Of a stretch of 64,000 bases of DNA, positions 1 to 11,239 are shown piece after piece; position 1 is the first letter of the stretch; the number at the start of each line of letters is the position of its first letter. A program made the translations under genes and the position numbers. A model generated the notes under the pieces. It was given only the letters and a program-made list of their open reading frames with translations. It searched no databases and was not told where the DNA came from. Source of the stretch: Chamaecrista fasciculata (lineage: Eukaryota > Streptophyta > Magnoliopsida > Fabales > Fabaceae). The stretch is taken from NCBI GenBank assembly GCA_003254925.1, contig QANZ01017416.1, positions 95,337-159,336 on the forward strand. The letters are read 5' to 3'.

Positions 1-367
1 GCCTATTAGTGGCGACAAATCTTGCCACAAAAATATTGGTGACAATCTTACTTGCCACCAAATCGATCATGGCAAGATGGGATTCAACAATAGGTAGGTA
101 GTGGGGATTGCCACCTTTAACAATTGGTTGCGATAATTGTTGCCACTAAAAATTTCTTTCTGTGGGCGACTCATTTTATAATTTAAAATTTAATTAAAAA
201 TAAAAGTTTTCGATAGTGAAATTGTTGCCACCTATTGTATCACTTTTACTAATAACTACATTTTTGTAACATAAAAACTTCAATAAAAAGGGTATATAGT
301 TCATAAACTTATACCGGCAATAAGTCGCCACCAAAAACAATAGGTTGCAACTTTTATTTTTGTAGTG
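1..367. mobile_element. End of a CACTA (En/Spm-type) DNA transposon
   Basis: The stretch ends in TTTTTGTAGTG at 357-367, the reverse complement of the CACTAC terminus that defines CACTA elements. It is followed by GTA, which would be one copy of the usual 3-bp target duplication. Inside are many short direct and inverted copies of TTGCCACC/GGTGGCAA, the sub-terminal repeat style of this superfamily. The other end and any transposase lie outside the window. Confidence 0.6.
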
Positions 368-1026
368 GTAGTAGTGTGTCATAAAATACGACATATATTC
401 TCAAATTAAATGTAAAGATAAAGAAAGTTATTTATGTGGTTTAAATTTTGGTTTAAGTCTTTTAATAAAATATATTTCATTTTTTTTGTGCATTGTCAGG
501 ACATTAACATAAGAATTTTTTTGCGTAAATTCAGAGCTTGACTAATATGTAAAAAATCTATTATTCAATTTGCATAAAAGATAGATGCAATCATGCAAAG
601 AAAAAATGATATTAAACATTAGAAGTTCTATATCTTTATGTTATCTTTTTTTTTTTGGGTCAAATCATTATATCTTTATATTATCGACATATAATTAATG
701 ACATTTTGGACTCATAAACCTTAATTTCGGTGTAACAATAACTTGTTGGGCCCAACATCACGACCATCGACTTGGTCCAGTGGGTCACCACTCATTACCA
801 AAGAGCCCATTCTCCCTAACTCCCACCATGGCCTGCTATTACAATTAATTCGTATATTCGACCAAAAATGTTATTTCAGCCAAAAGGATCACAGAGGAAA
901 AAAACTACAATGGCTTTTCAAATTGATTAATTCTAAGGTGTAAAGTGGGGTATACATTGTAAGGTAATATAATCTCATTTTTTTAAAAAAAAAATTAATG
1001 TTTAAAATAACAAAAAAAATATAACT
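368..1026. other. AT-rich intergenic DNA, no gene seen
   Basis: No coding region or clear repeat boundary is seen here. A short open frame near 743-943 has no recognisable protein features. Confidence 0.6.
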
Positions 1027-2182
1027 CTTTAACCCAATGCAGTCAAGATCGAGATCTTACTCAAGATCAGAAAAGGTATAAGATAGATCGAATCGAGGAT
1101 CGTAAGATCTTATGAATTTTCTTAAAAAAATATTATATTATTTATATAAACAATTACTAATATGTCTATCTATGAATATATATATATATATACATGTTCA
1201 TAAATCATAAATTCATCTTATAACATTTCTCAAGATCTTTATCCAACATCATCAATTTATAGTCTCAACATGTAATTAGCTAATTATCAAGATGTCTAAA
1301 AAGTTTATCATAAGTTCAGTAAAAAATTAACAAAAACAAGGCAACAACCACGAGTAACATTACAAATTTACAACATCATTAACAAAAAGTTCATCCAAGC
1401 ATATATCACACATCAAAATCATCATCATCAATGTCTCTCATTTCTGTTTTATCCACTGGAATCTCCAAATCATCAACAGTGCCATGAGGTTCAACATTTT
1501 CTACTTCTTGAACTTCAAAGGCTTCGTTTTCTACTTCATTCTATGTCTTCATCTTTTTTTTTCATTATTCTCAATGATCTATTCATCATCAGAAGAAAGA
1601 TCTTCTATGTTGTTAAGCTCCCTTATAGTTCTTTTTCCTTTCAATTTTCGACTAAACATAACATAGACCAACCCATTCATCTTTTTTTTTGAATCATACA
1701 ATTCATTCTCTTCGTGTGAACCTAAATAATGAATAGTTATAAATAATTAACTTAACTATATAGAGAAAATAAAATAATAAGATTTGTAAAAAAAAAAGTC
1801 ATGTTTAAAGTTTCTTACCCTCTCAAAAGTACTCTAATTACTTCATATCCTAAAGAACTACAAGTTAAGCTCAATACTTGACAAGTTAAACTAAATATTC
1901 GAACAACAAACTAAGAATTTTCAATTTTTGAGTGTTTAAAATGGAGCATTTTAGACCTTAAAAAAAAGTCCCCAAAAGCAACATTTTGGACCTTTTTAAA
2001 AAAAAATTCAAAAAAAAAAATATATATAGGATCGGTGAAATCGTACGATCTTACGATCAAAATAGCGATCTTACCACGATCTTGCTAAAAAACGATCCTG
2101 CATCCGATTTAACTAGATCTTGCCTTGCAAGATCGTAAGATCTTACGATTTAAATCTAGATCTTGACTGCACTGCTTTAACC
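1027..2182. mobile_element. hAT-superfamily DNA transposon remnant with 8-bp TSD
   Basis: The element occupies 1035-2174. Its ends are CAATGCAGTCAAGATC and, on the other strand, CAGTGCAGTCAAGATC, which differ at one position; the CA[A/G]TG start is typical of hAT termini. It is flanked on both sides by CTTTAACC (1027-1034 and 2175-2182), an exact 8-bp target duplication as hAT elements make. Both sub-terminal zones carry many copies of GATCTTAC and its complement. At 1140 bp it is too short for a full transposase, so it is an internally deleted copy. Confidence 0.8.
1406..1672 (-). pseudogene. C-terminal remnant of a hAT transposase
   Basis: On the minus strand inside the hAT element two short stretches read as protein. 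One begins LVYVMFSRKLKGK and runs into an acidic tail ending SSDDE and a stop. A second, in another frame, ends in EMRDIDDDDFDV and a stop. The 'LVYV.F..KLK' pattern followed by an acidic end resembles the C-terminus of plant hAT transposases. The frame change, and the absence of the RNase H-like core and dimerisation block, mark it as a decayed fragment. Confidence 0.4.
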
Positions 2183-2436
2183 ATTGATTCTAAATGTATA
2201 ATTTTAAGTCTATTTTAGTCTTAAGTATCTTTATATTTTCTCACTTTTGACCCTCAATTTATCGTGATCATATTTCTTTTGTTTTAAATTTAAGTAGTAC
2301 AAATTTAGAATTATAAATTAATTTTGACAAATATTTTTTTAATATAATTAGAATTATCAACAAATAAGATTAAATCAAATTTCAGAAGTATATTACTTCG
2401 CGATTGTTTCACAACCAAATAAACAAAATTAGTTAT

Positions 2437-2815
2437 AGACAAAAGCACTAATTTTGTCCCCAAACCTTATATCAGTTGTCAATTTTGTCCATAATCTTTT
2501 TTTGCAATCAATTTCATTCCCAATGTTTCACATTTTGGTCAATTTTATTATTTGATTTTATTTTAGCTAAATATTAACGACAAAACCTATGTAGCTAAAT
2601 GATATGTAATATAAAATTAATAGAAAAAAAAAACTTGAACATTAATTCAAATTGAAAAACAGGATGCAGTCTGTCGTTAATTTATTGAAAGAAATTAGTC
2701 AAAAGATAAAATTGACCAAAATATAAAACATTAGGGATGAAATTGACAAAAAAAAATATTGAGAACGAAATTGACAGTTAATATAAACTTTAAAGACGAA
2801 ATTAATATTTTTGAC
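2437..2815. repeat. Degenerate long-foldback element
   Basis: The arms are inverted copies of a '(a)caaaagcactaatttTgtcc...' motif. The centre carries the complement of the ATTAACGACAGACTGCATCC block also found in the foldbacks at 26084-26582 and 42318-42690, so this is the same family in the opposite orientation. The ends are decayed and I could not recover a target duplication. Confidence 0.55.
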
Positions 2816-3167
2816 GAGTTTAACACTACAAATTAATTTTTTAATTAAAATTATTAACAAATCAAATGAGGTACAATCTAAAAATCAATTTAAAACAAAA
2901 AAGTAAAATATTAAATTAGTAACCAAGTCAAATAGAAATTTAGAATATGCCCGATTCTATCCAATTTAGGAAATCGGATCCACTGTATAGATAGTGAGCT
3001 CCCGTAATGCAGGTGTAGAAACTAGGAACTCACACTGCATTCATTTCCATGCACTAATAGTAATTAGACTTTGCTTCATCACTTAATTGAAATTCAATCA
3101 CTCTTAATTCTTACATTAGTTTTTCTTCGAAATCCTTCTCTTTCAATCCTAACATTCTCTGTTCCAA
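2816..3167 (+). other. Upstream/promoter region of the DAHP synthase gene
   Basis: These 350 bp between a foldback element and the DAHP synthase start should hold the 5' UTR and core promoter. I see no convincing TATA box and make no finer call. Confidence 0.3.
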
Positions 3168-6100
3168 ATGGCTCTCGCGTCCTCCTCCTCTCTCATTACC
3201 TACACCCACAAAAGCCACCTCCTTCCGGCCACCGCCACCGCCGGCGGCGGCGGCAGGTCTTTCGTCGTTGCCGATTCTTCAAAATCCGCCGTCCCTTTCA
3301 CTGCCGCCGCCGCCGCCGCCGTCGCCCAAATTCCCACCAAATGGACGCTTGATAGTTGGAAGACCAAAAAAGCCCTTCAGCTTCCTGAGTATCCTGATCA
3401 AAATGCACTCGATCAAGCCCTCGAAACCCTAGAATCGTACCCTCCGATTGTGTTCGCCGGAGAGGCTAGGAGCCTCGAGGAGAAATTAGCTCAGGCCGCT
3501 ATGGGTAACGCATTCCTTCTTCAGGGCGGAGATTGCGCCGAGAGCTTTAAGGAGTTCAATGCTGATAATATTCGTGACACCTTCCGTCTTATTCTTCAAA
3601 TGGGTATCGTCTTAATGTTCGGTGCCCAAATGCCCATTATCAAGGTTTGCTTCTTTTCTTTTTTTCCCCTCTTTTAATTAATCTTCTTAGATTCATCTGG
3701 AGTAATTGTTAGCTTGGTTGAGTGTAGGAATGTGATTTTGTGGGGGGAATGGAGATTACAGGTTTGATTAAATTTTCCTCTTGAGGTTGTTTTCTGTAGG
3801 AATGTTATTGGGGTTGATCAAATTCCTCCATTGATCACTGAGAACGTAGGCTATTAGCAAAGCTGTGATGGAGACCCAATGTGTTTTGTCTCCAATTAAG
3901 CATTTGTTTTTACGGACATTTAATGACCTATATAACATTTCATGAATAAATATTGTAACTTTTTGAAGTTTTTTTAATACTTATGGACATTTAATTGTCA
4001 TTTCATTTTTTGTATTATATTGGAATTACAATATATATATACACATATATGCGTTTGTTGTCATGTAATTTCAAAAATTTGTCATGTCATGACCCATATT
4101 CGTCTGAGTGTCTGTGTTTTATATTTTCAATATTTATAATGGGATTGATGTACTTCAGTTGTTGACTTAGGTGGGAAGAATGGCGGGTCAGTTTGCAAAG
4201 CCCAGATCAGACCAATACGAGGAGAAAGATGGAGTGAAGTTGCCAAGTTATAGGGGTGACAATGTGAATGGTGATGCATTTTTAGCAGAAGCAAGAGTTC
4301 CAGATCCACAGAGAATGATTAGAGCATATTGTCAATCTGTTGCTACTCTGAACCTCCTTCGAGCTTTTGCCACCGGAGGTTATGCTGCCATGCAAAGGGT
4401 CAACCATTGGAATCTAGATTTCATGGAGCATACTGAACAGGGGGACAGGCATGTTGTCCAAACTCTTCTATTTGTCAAATTTTTAATGGTTTAGCCGTTT
4501 AGGTTATTTCATATGTGTTGGATGCTGTTTAAAATGAAAAGGGCTGTGTTTACATTAATGTTCTTAAGTCGATACCTTGATCCTTATGGGTAAGCAGAAA
4601 CAACTTTTCAATTTTTACATTTGCCAACCAAAAAGAGGTAGAGGGGGAGGGACGGAAAATCAAGAGGGTTTTTTGTTTTGTTTCCCTTATTTCTGTTTCT
4701 GCTTCTCATGGAGTATTGACTCTTACAGATGGGGAAATGGGAGAACTAGATGTGAATGGAGAGGTTATGAAATAAGCTAATTTTTAAAATTTTATTTTGT
4801 TTGTCTAGTTAAGAATGAAAGTGAGGGACTATTACGGTAGATATTCTCCCTAGACCCAGTTTTCTGGCAGTGACTGTGCACAAATTAAGCTATGTCATCA
4901 ATAAGCAAATTTCTCTGCTCTCTAAAGAAAAGTGGAACCTTTTTTATTCTTAATATTGTTTCCTCATGAAGTTCTTATGTGTTCATTTTGGTATGTCGCA
5001 ACAGGTACCGCGAGTTGGCTCACCGAGTGGATGAGGCCATTGGCTTCATGAGTGCTGCTGGGCTCACATCTGAGCATCCAATCATGACCACAACAGAGTT
5101 TTGGACCTCCCATGAGTGTTTGCTTCTTCCCTATGAACAAGCACTTACCAGGGAGGACTCTACTACTGGGCTTTACTATGATTGCTCAGCTCACATGCTA
5201 TGGGTGGGAGAGCGCACCCGCCAACTCGATGGTGCTCATGTTGAGTTCCTGAGAGGAGTCGCTAATCCACTTGGCATCAAGGTGCATATTTTTTGTGTTC
5301 CTCATTTATGTCTTGAGATTTTTCCCATTCGCTGCTCCACACTTGTTCATGCTCTTGGCTCAAGGGTCTTTTCTATATGTTCAGGTGAGCGATAAGATGG
5401 ATCCACGTCAACTTGTTGAGCTGATAGATATATTGAACCCAAATAACAAACCTGGAAGAATTACTGTGATTGTAAGAATGGGAGCTGAGAATATGAGACA
5501 GAAACTTCCTCATTTAATCTGGGCAGTTCGCAGAGCAGGTCAAATTGTCACTTGGGTTAGTGATCCCATGCATGGCAACACCACCAAAGCTCCAGATGGA
5601 CGTAAAACTCGTAAATTCGATGCAATAAGGGTAAGAAATAATAATCTTCGCATGTTTGTCATAATTATCTTCCCAATAATCATGTGGAGTGCAATGCAAC
5701 CGGTATTGGCTTTCTTATCTAAGTTTTGGTTTTTCCATCCTGAACTAGAAGTGTTCAAATATCTATTGCTGCCATAATTTTCTGGGAAATTTATCACCTT
5801 AATCATGACACAGCTGGTTAACCTTTCTGTTCTCTCCCTGTTCAGACCCTGGGACACTGGGCAATATTTTGCTGAATTTATTGTGCATTCTACTAACAAC
5901 AAGCAGTTGATGAAAATTACTATTTTCGACTTCTCTGCAAAATACTTCCTGTTGGAATCTCGTTTAGAGATTCTCAAATTTTGTCAGCTTATTCCACGAG
6001 CTAAGCAATTTCTGTGATTTGTTTGGATTTAGCTAGTACACAAATACCTTAGTTAATTTCTCGGCAGTTTCATTTAATTGTAGACAACATAAAAGAGAAA

Positions 6101-6518
6101 TCTCAGATAAGATGGACATAACCAAAATGTAGATGGAGATGGACAAATCTAAGTGGATTTGCTATTGTTGTGACTGATTGTTCAACTCTAAATGTTGAAG
6201 GAAGATGTGAAAAATTCAGAATTATTGCCTTTCATATAAGTGACAGTAAGTTTGTGTTGTTGTCTGTGATAGGCTGAGTTGAGAGCATTTTTTGACGTAC
6301 ATGAGCAAGAAGGAAGCTATCCAGGAGGAGTTCATCTAGAAATGACAGGGCAGAATGTGACAGAATGTGTAGGAGGCTCAAAAACCATTACTTATGATGA
6401 TTTGGGCTCACGTTACCGCACTCACTGTGATCCTAGGCTTAATGCTTCCCAATCTCTTGAGCTTGCTTTTCTTATTGCAGCCAGGCTACGCAAGAGAAGG
6501 CTTAATACAGTCAACTAA
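3168..6518 (+). CDS. Class II DAHP synthase, plastid (shikimate pathway entry enzyme)
   Basis: Exons: 3168-3644, 4171-4448, 5005-5281, 5385-5630, 6273-6518, giving 507 aa, normal for plant members. It condenses phosphoenolpyruvate and erythrose 4-phosphate to 3-deoxy-D-arabino-heptulosonate 7-phosphate, feeding aromatic amino acid and phenylpropanoid synthesis in plastids. Residues 1 to about 55 are Ser/Ala/Gly-rich, including an eight-alanine run, as expected of a chloroplast transit peptide. Class II signatures follow in order: [10 protein letters not shown] with the metal-binding Cys at residue 123, [58 protein letters not shown] and [15 protein letters not shown]. All exon phases join cleanly. 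Intron 2 uses a GC donor. The start is the only in-frame ATG ahead of the transit peptide. Which paralogue it is (DHS1/2/3) cannot be told from this sequence. Confidence 0.95.
4449..4450 (+). other. Non-canonical GC donor of DAHP synthase intron 2
   Basis: Exon 2 must end after GGGGACAG (codons Gly-Asp and the first two bases of Arg) to join exon 3 at 5005, whose acceptor is AACAG before GTACCGCGAG. The intron therefore begins GCATGT. AG|GCATGT is close to the AG|GCAAGT consensus of GC-AG introns. A GT donor in any nearby position would break the conserved GDRYREL reading. Confidence 0.8.
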
Positions 6519-7923
6519 ATAATTATTTCTTGTAATTTTTGTTATCTAAATTAGCTTCATTGTTTTATTTGTTCAACTGGTTTTTAGTTACTTGAAGAAT
6601 AATGATATTTGTAATCATGATAATATTGAGTGAGAATAATATTTGTTCAAAGAATCTGTGAGCTTGTATGGTTCAATAGATAGGACTAGAGATGTTGTAA
6701 TGACAAAATCTGTACCGGTCTCTGAATACTAGATAAAGAAACAAAAACACATTATAAATGATATCATAACAATGTATTCAAATGGCAATGATCAACCAAG
6801 TTCAAGTTTTGAACGGAAAATACACCAAAAGAAAAGTGACGAGAACTATTAATTGCAAGATGACACCTTCTAGAAACCACTTTAACGTTATGGTCATAAA
6901 GCCCATCTCAAGAAAATATCAAAGAATATGAAACAAAACTTGGGTTTCATGAAAAAGTGAAAAACCCATTTTTTTCTGCATGACATCCCAATTACCATTT
7001 AAAATTTTCAATGATGTATAAGCAACGCACTTGGAGACATCAATTTTTTTGCCACTCCATATCTGAGAATTCTATTTTATCACGTTCCCCTCTTCATTTA
7101 CAATTCTTCAGTTTACAGTTTCTTTATCAGATTATTGATAATAGTTGTTTCAGCCTTTACCTTTGCTTTTTATTTGGCCAAGGTTACAAGTCTTCACTTT
7201 CTTAGAAACCCCACTGTCAATAATACTGTTTCTTCAATTACTCGAAATAAATACTTTTTAAAGCCTGAGCAAGCAGTAGTAATGAACACGAAAACCTTAT
7301 CTCTAAAAGATATGATTGTTTAGAGAAAAGAAACCCACCAAACCCACACAAGCACACGCAACAATTTAAGCCTCTCCTCTCCTCTTTTCTTATGCAGAGA
7401 TCACTCATTTCAATTTATTACTATACTGCTTCCTCCTAATAATGCTCTTCTTGGCCCCCTACACCACTTTCCCATACTAACATTCATTCATTCTCACTTT
7501 TCAAAAAATCTTCCATAAACTAACAAAAAGCCTCTCCCATACTCTCTTTTCTCCAATTTCTTAAATCCCACAAAAACCTCAGTATTTTACTCTTACCTAA
7601 ACGATGAAGGTGACATAAATAAAAAATTGAAGGGCCAATACAAAATTTACTTTTTATTCCTCATTTTCCACATTTTTAACATTTTTTCTTTTAGAAACCA
7701 GGATGGATATAGTGATATACACGTCACATTATCTGACAAATGCTGCAGCTTCAAACTGGAAACAGAGAAACACATATACGTAAACAAACAAACAAACAAA
7801 CTAGTGGAATTTATATATATATATATGCAGCTTTTTTACTTCACCATTTTCATCATCATAATTCTACCAGCCATATTATCTACACCCAAATTCACCAGAT
7901 CTCGCCACGTGTCCACCCTCTCA
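6519..7923. other. 3' flanks of two convergent genes
   Basis: The DAHP synthase (+) and EXORDIUM-like (-) genes end towards each other here, so both 3' UTRs and poly(A) sites must lie in this AT-rich stretch. A short TA run is at about 7811-7826. Open frames near 7627-8367 are antisense shadows of the EXORDIUM-like gene. No other gene is seen. Confidence 0.6.
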
Positions 7924-8859
7924 TCACACCAACGTCTTGCACGCCGAGATCTCCGGGTCCCACATCGCCGGCAGCAAAAACTTCCGTCCGTTCACGCCGT
8001 TCGCATTATAGCTCGCTCCGGTGGTCTTATCCACCAGAACCCGACCCGCATAACCCGGGTACGACCCGGTTCCAAATTCCCCGGTACACGCCGACACCGC
8101 TTCCAACGGCGCCGCCGCCGGTCCCTGAAAATACCCGTCGTTAAACGGATTCGTCACCGTTCCGGCCAACACCGTCGCCAAGTTGATAATCATCCCGTCG
8201 ACTCCGACGTCGGCGTTCGGCGCTGTCAACGGCGGCGTCTGCGGCCCGTAAATCGGTTGGTGAAACGGCCACGCGCATTGACCCGGACACTGAGTTTCCG
8301 GGTTCCCGACCCAAACATAAGCAACCCGAGCCGGTTTCCCGGTTCCGGGTCGGGTCGACCGGTGTGACCCGCATCGGCTGGAGCAGAAACCGTCAACGGC
8401 GACGTCTTTCGCCGTTAGTATAACAGTGACGGAGTCGACGCCGTTAAGTTTAAGATCAGTGGTGGTGGCTAAAGTGATGAGGTGGCTGGTTTTGAGGGGT
8501 TTTCCGAGGTCGTAACGGTTGTGTAGGATTTGTTTGCCGATGACGAGCGTAGAGGATCCGCCCTCTTTGTATTTGGCGGTGGTGTTCCACCACGTGGCGG
8601 CTGATGGAGAAGGGAGTTTTGGGGAGTTTAAGGACTGAATGAAATCAACGATTATGGACCGTTGGATGGGGGTGAAACTACCATACCAGACAAGATTAAC
8701 GGTGATCCGTCCTTTTAGGAGGTGGCCGTTATGGTATTTGAGAACCAGAGGTTGTTGCTGTACTAATGCCCCCACCGTGGGTGAGGGAGTAAGCCAAAAC
8801 ACTAACACTAATAATAACGAAGAAAGGAAGACAGTGGCAATGTTGTAATTAGAAGCCAT
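7924..8859 (-). CDS. EXORDIUM-like / phosphate-induced protein 1 family secreted protein
   Basis: An uninterrupted 311-codon frame. It opens with MASNYNIATVFLSSLLLVLV, a clear secretory signal peptide with probable cleavage near residue 30 (PTVGA). The mature part carries blocks typical of the PHI-1/EXORDIUM family: KYHNGHLLKG, NLVWYGSFTPIQRSIIVDFI, WWNTTAKY, DGFCSSRCGSH, YVWVGNPETQCPGQCAWPF, GVDGMIINLATVLAGTVTNP and the C-terminal FLLPAMWDPEISACKTLV. Family members act in the apoplast and are linked to brassinosteroid-responsive growth and carbon status; no enzyme activity is known. Absence of introns is normal for the family. The GC-rich codon use contrasts sharply with the AT-rich surroundings. 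I cannot assign it to a specific EXO/EXL paralogue. Confidence 0.93.
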   Translation of the reverse strand: MASNYNIATVFLSSLLLVLVFWLTPSPTVGALVQQQPLVLKYHNGHLLKGRITVNLVWYGSFTPIQRSIIVDFIQSLNSPKLPSPSAATWWNTTAKYKEGGSSTLVIGKQILHNRYDLGKPLKTSHLITLATTTDLKLNGVDSVTVILTAKDVAVDGFCSSRCGSHRSTRPGTGKPARVAYVWVGNPETQCPGQCAWPFHQPIYGPQTPPLTAPNADVGVDGMIINLATVLAGTVTNPFNDGYFQGPAAAPLEAVSACTGEFGTGSYPGYAGRVLVDKTTGASYNANGVNGRKFLLPAMWDPEISACKTLV

Positions 8860-8940
8860 GTTGAGGGTAATATGTGAAAACTACATACACAATATACTGG
8901 TGAATGAATGGGAAGTGAAGTTCATGCAAATGGGAAAGGG

Positions 8941-8950
8941 TATTTATATA
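8941..8950 (-). promoter_or_regulatory. TATA box of the EXORDIUM-like gene
   Basis: On the minus strand this reads TATATAAATA, about 80 bases upstream of the start codon at 8859, leaving room for a short 5' UTR. It is the only good TATA match in the proximal region. Confidence 0.6.
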
Positions 8951-9011
8951 GGTGAGAGCAAAGAGGAGAGATGACAGCTGTGTGGTGAGAGATGTCAGAA
9001 TCAGAGGACCA

Positions 9012-9017
9012 CACGTG
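9012..9017. promoter_or_regulatory. G-box (CACGTG) upstream of the EXORDIUM-like gene
   Basis: A palindromic CACGTG core flanked as ACACGTGGTGG lies about 65 bp upstream of the TATA box, in the usual range for bZIP/bHLH sites. An ACGTGGCA motif follows near 9081. Function is inferred from sequence only. Confidence 0.4.
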
Positions 9018-9242
9018 GTGGCTTCTCATTGGTGTCAAGTTTCGTCAACTGTGCCAGCCTGTGGGGTTTTGAATTTGAGTGACGTGGCATGGCAGTCTGC
9101 GATGATTGTGACCTTGGAGTACAGACACTCAAATTACTGATTTGACCTCACTAAGAATCGATAAAATGGAGTAATGTGTTCAAACTTCAAATTCAAGGAT
9201 TAAGTAAAATTGACAACTCAGAATTTGTGTATCAAAAATTTA

Positions 9243-9578
9243 AAAACTATTGCTCAATGTATAGTTTTGATCTCATATCATTTTTTGTCTCATATATTTT
9301 AGTCAAGTTAAATAATTGGTCTCATATCTTTACAAAAAATTTCATTAGCATTTCCAACCTGATCTAAAGATATGAGATCAATTTTGCATCTGACCCAAAA
9401 ATATGAGACCAATTCTACAACATGAATCAAAGATATGCAACCAAAAGTGTAACACGAGACCAAATTTGAATTTAGAGCAAAATATATCAGACCAAAAGTG
9501 GAACAAAAAAGTTATGAGACCAAATTGAGATCTTAACAAACATTATAGGACTAAAAGTGCACTTTGACCAAAAATATT
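9243..9578. repeat. MULE-type long-foldback miniature element
   Basis: The element runs about 9252-9569. The arms are built from repeated 'ggtctcatatctttNN' units on one side and 'aaagatatgagacca' on the other, and the right end is GTGCACTTTGACC, as in the element at 54494-54935. Flanking 9-mers AAAACTATT and AAAAATATT agree at 8 of 9 positions, consistent with an old Mutator-type duplication. The left arm is more decayed than the right. Confidence 0.6.
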
Positions 9579-9813
9579 TATGTATCCCACTTAAAATTCG
9601 AAAAATTTAAATGCATTAAGTGTATATATATATATCCACCATCCCCAGAAAGCTATTGCATTGCATGCGTTTCAGCGTATGTATGAAGTATGAACAAAAT
9701 CGCGTGGGCCCCTTTCTTGTCAGTCAATCAAGACCGTCGGATTAGGATTGAAAGGTGAGGACGATGGAGAGATGCATGAGAGTGAAGCCAAATAATTAGG
9801 AAGAGGTGGGGTC

Positions 9814-9846
9814 CACGTGAGGTTGGGTTGATAACTGATGACGTCA
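9814..9846. promoter_or_regulatory. Cluster of bZIP-type sites: G-box and TGACGTCA
   Basis: CACGTG at 9814-9819 is followed by the perfect palindrome TGACGTCA at 9839-9846, both classical bZIP targets. They lie nearly 1 kb upstream of the EXORDIUM-like start, beyond a transposon, and next to an LTR-like segment, so it is unclear whether they serve any gene. Confidence 0.25.
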
Positions 9847-9879
9847 TCTGCAGAGTTCCAGAGAAAGGCAGGTCCAGGG

Positions 9880-10470
9880 TTTGAGTGTTGATACATCACT
9901 ATTTGGGCGTACGCCTAAACAGTCATCGAACCGGACCTCTTCTCCCCTTCACACCTTGCAAGGCGCACTTGAACCAATCAGGTGCCCTCTGCACAATTAG
10001 GGGCGGCCGTGATCCATCTAGGGTCTTGGCGCACGCCTCCTAAATAACACGCAGTCACCCACGACTGCCTTGTCCCGCAAACTTCGCTGAGGGAGATCGT
10101 GGGTCACGACCTTAGTTACACCCACGTTCTCCAGTCTCCTGGCGCCCGCCATGCGAGACGACACGCAATCACCCACGATTGCCTTGCTCCGCAAATCTCG
10201 ATCTCCACCATCTCCGCTGGTGGAGATCGTGTCTGGTTACGTGGTCCGCCCCGCGCGCTGGCCACCTCTCTCCCCCCTGCTCTATAAATAGAGCTCAACT
10301 CAACAGTTTAAGGTTAGCTACTCTTTACACTCCAGAATTCTCTTACTCTCATATCACTCTCTTACTAACTTGAGCGTCAGAGTACTCTTCGCAGGGCCCC
10401 TTGTGAAGCTCTTGCAGGTTCTTGTTCGATCTTTGGCTCTAACAGCCCACATCCGGTGAACTAGGTAAGT
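9880..10470 (+). repeat. LTR-like fragment of a Gypsy-type retrotransposon
   Basis: This unusually GC-rich block carries a strong TATA box (CTATAAATAGAGC near 10282). After it comes a pyrimidine-rich leader and then ACTTGAGCGTCAGAGTACTC, which resembles the R/U5 region of many plant Gypsy LTRs. Two related copies of 'acacgcaRtcacccacgaYtgcc' about 111 bp apart form an internal direct repeat. No partner LTR, primer-binding site or coding region is found nearby, so it is best read as a solo or truncated LTR. The exact ends are uncertain. Confidence 0.45.
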
Positions 10471-10509
10471 GCCACCCATTTTCTAGTTTATCAAGTGTAA
10501 AATGGGATT

Positions 10510-10745
10510 TTATAATTTATTGTTTTACAGGAATAGCTCTAGCCAATTAAATTACATTTTGGTATCTTATTTTATAAATCGATTTCATTTTAGTATCATA
10601 TTATTTGCACGGTTAACATTTTGATACATGTTTTTTCACGATTTGTTACTTCGTTCTATCTTTATTAGGGTAACAAAATATTAACGATGCAAAAAAAAAA
10701 CAAAATACTAAAATGTCACTCTTAAAAAAATAAAAAACCAAAAAT
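10510..10745. repeat. Single-sided remnant of a foldback element
   Basis: It contains 'attacattttggtatcttattttataaatcgatttcattttagtatc'-type phrases, which match one arm of the foldback at 13889-14281. The opposite arm is short and decayed. Confidence 0.4.
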
Positions 10746-11236
10746 AAAACTAGTACATAATATACGTTGAGTGGTTGAAATTTAAAAATTAGAAATCTTA
10801 TCAACTAATTTATTTATATTCAGAAACATTTTATACCTTCAACCTTAAGTTTTTAAAATTCATGAATATTTCACAACTTCCACTTAAAAAACTCACCTAG
10901 TACAATTTACCATATTTTTAAATTTAGAATAAAACAAATCTATATAAAGGACATATATATGATAGGAATAGTATTGTAGTAGTAGGAGCAGTAGTGAATA
11001 AGATAAAATGGTAGGCTTGTGTGAGAAGAGAGGATTTGAAAGCACAGGGTGGGGCCCACATAGGGGAGAAGTTCGAGGATTCTTATACGTCAGCGTATTA
11101 ATGTATTTGAGTAATGGCAAAACTGGAATTCAGATAAATTAAAATAAATAATTAATAATAATAATGATAATGAAGTACTAATGGTCCCACTGTTCTTCTA
11201 GGATAGACTTCAACATTTTTATTATTCAATTATATA
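10746..11236. other. AT-rich intergenic DNA, no gene seen
   Basis: No coding or repeat structure can be supported, apart from short low-complexity runs. Confidence 0.5.
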
Positions 11237-11239
11237 TCT

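Noticed and set aside
7627..8367. 246-codon open frame on + overlapping the EXORDIUM-like gene
   Set aside because: Arg/His-rich antisense shadow of a GC-rich coding exon; no domain, and the minus frame has signal peptide and family motifs.
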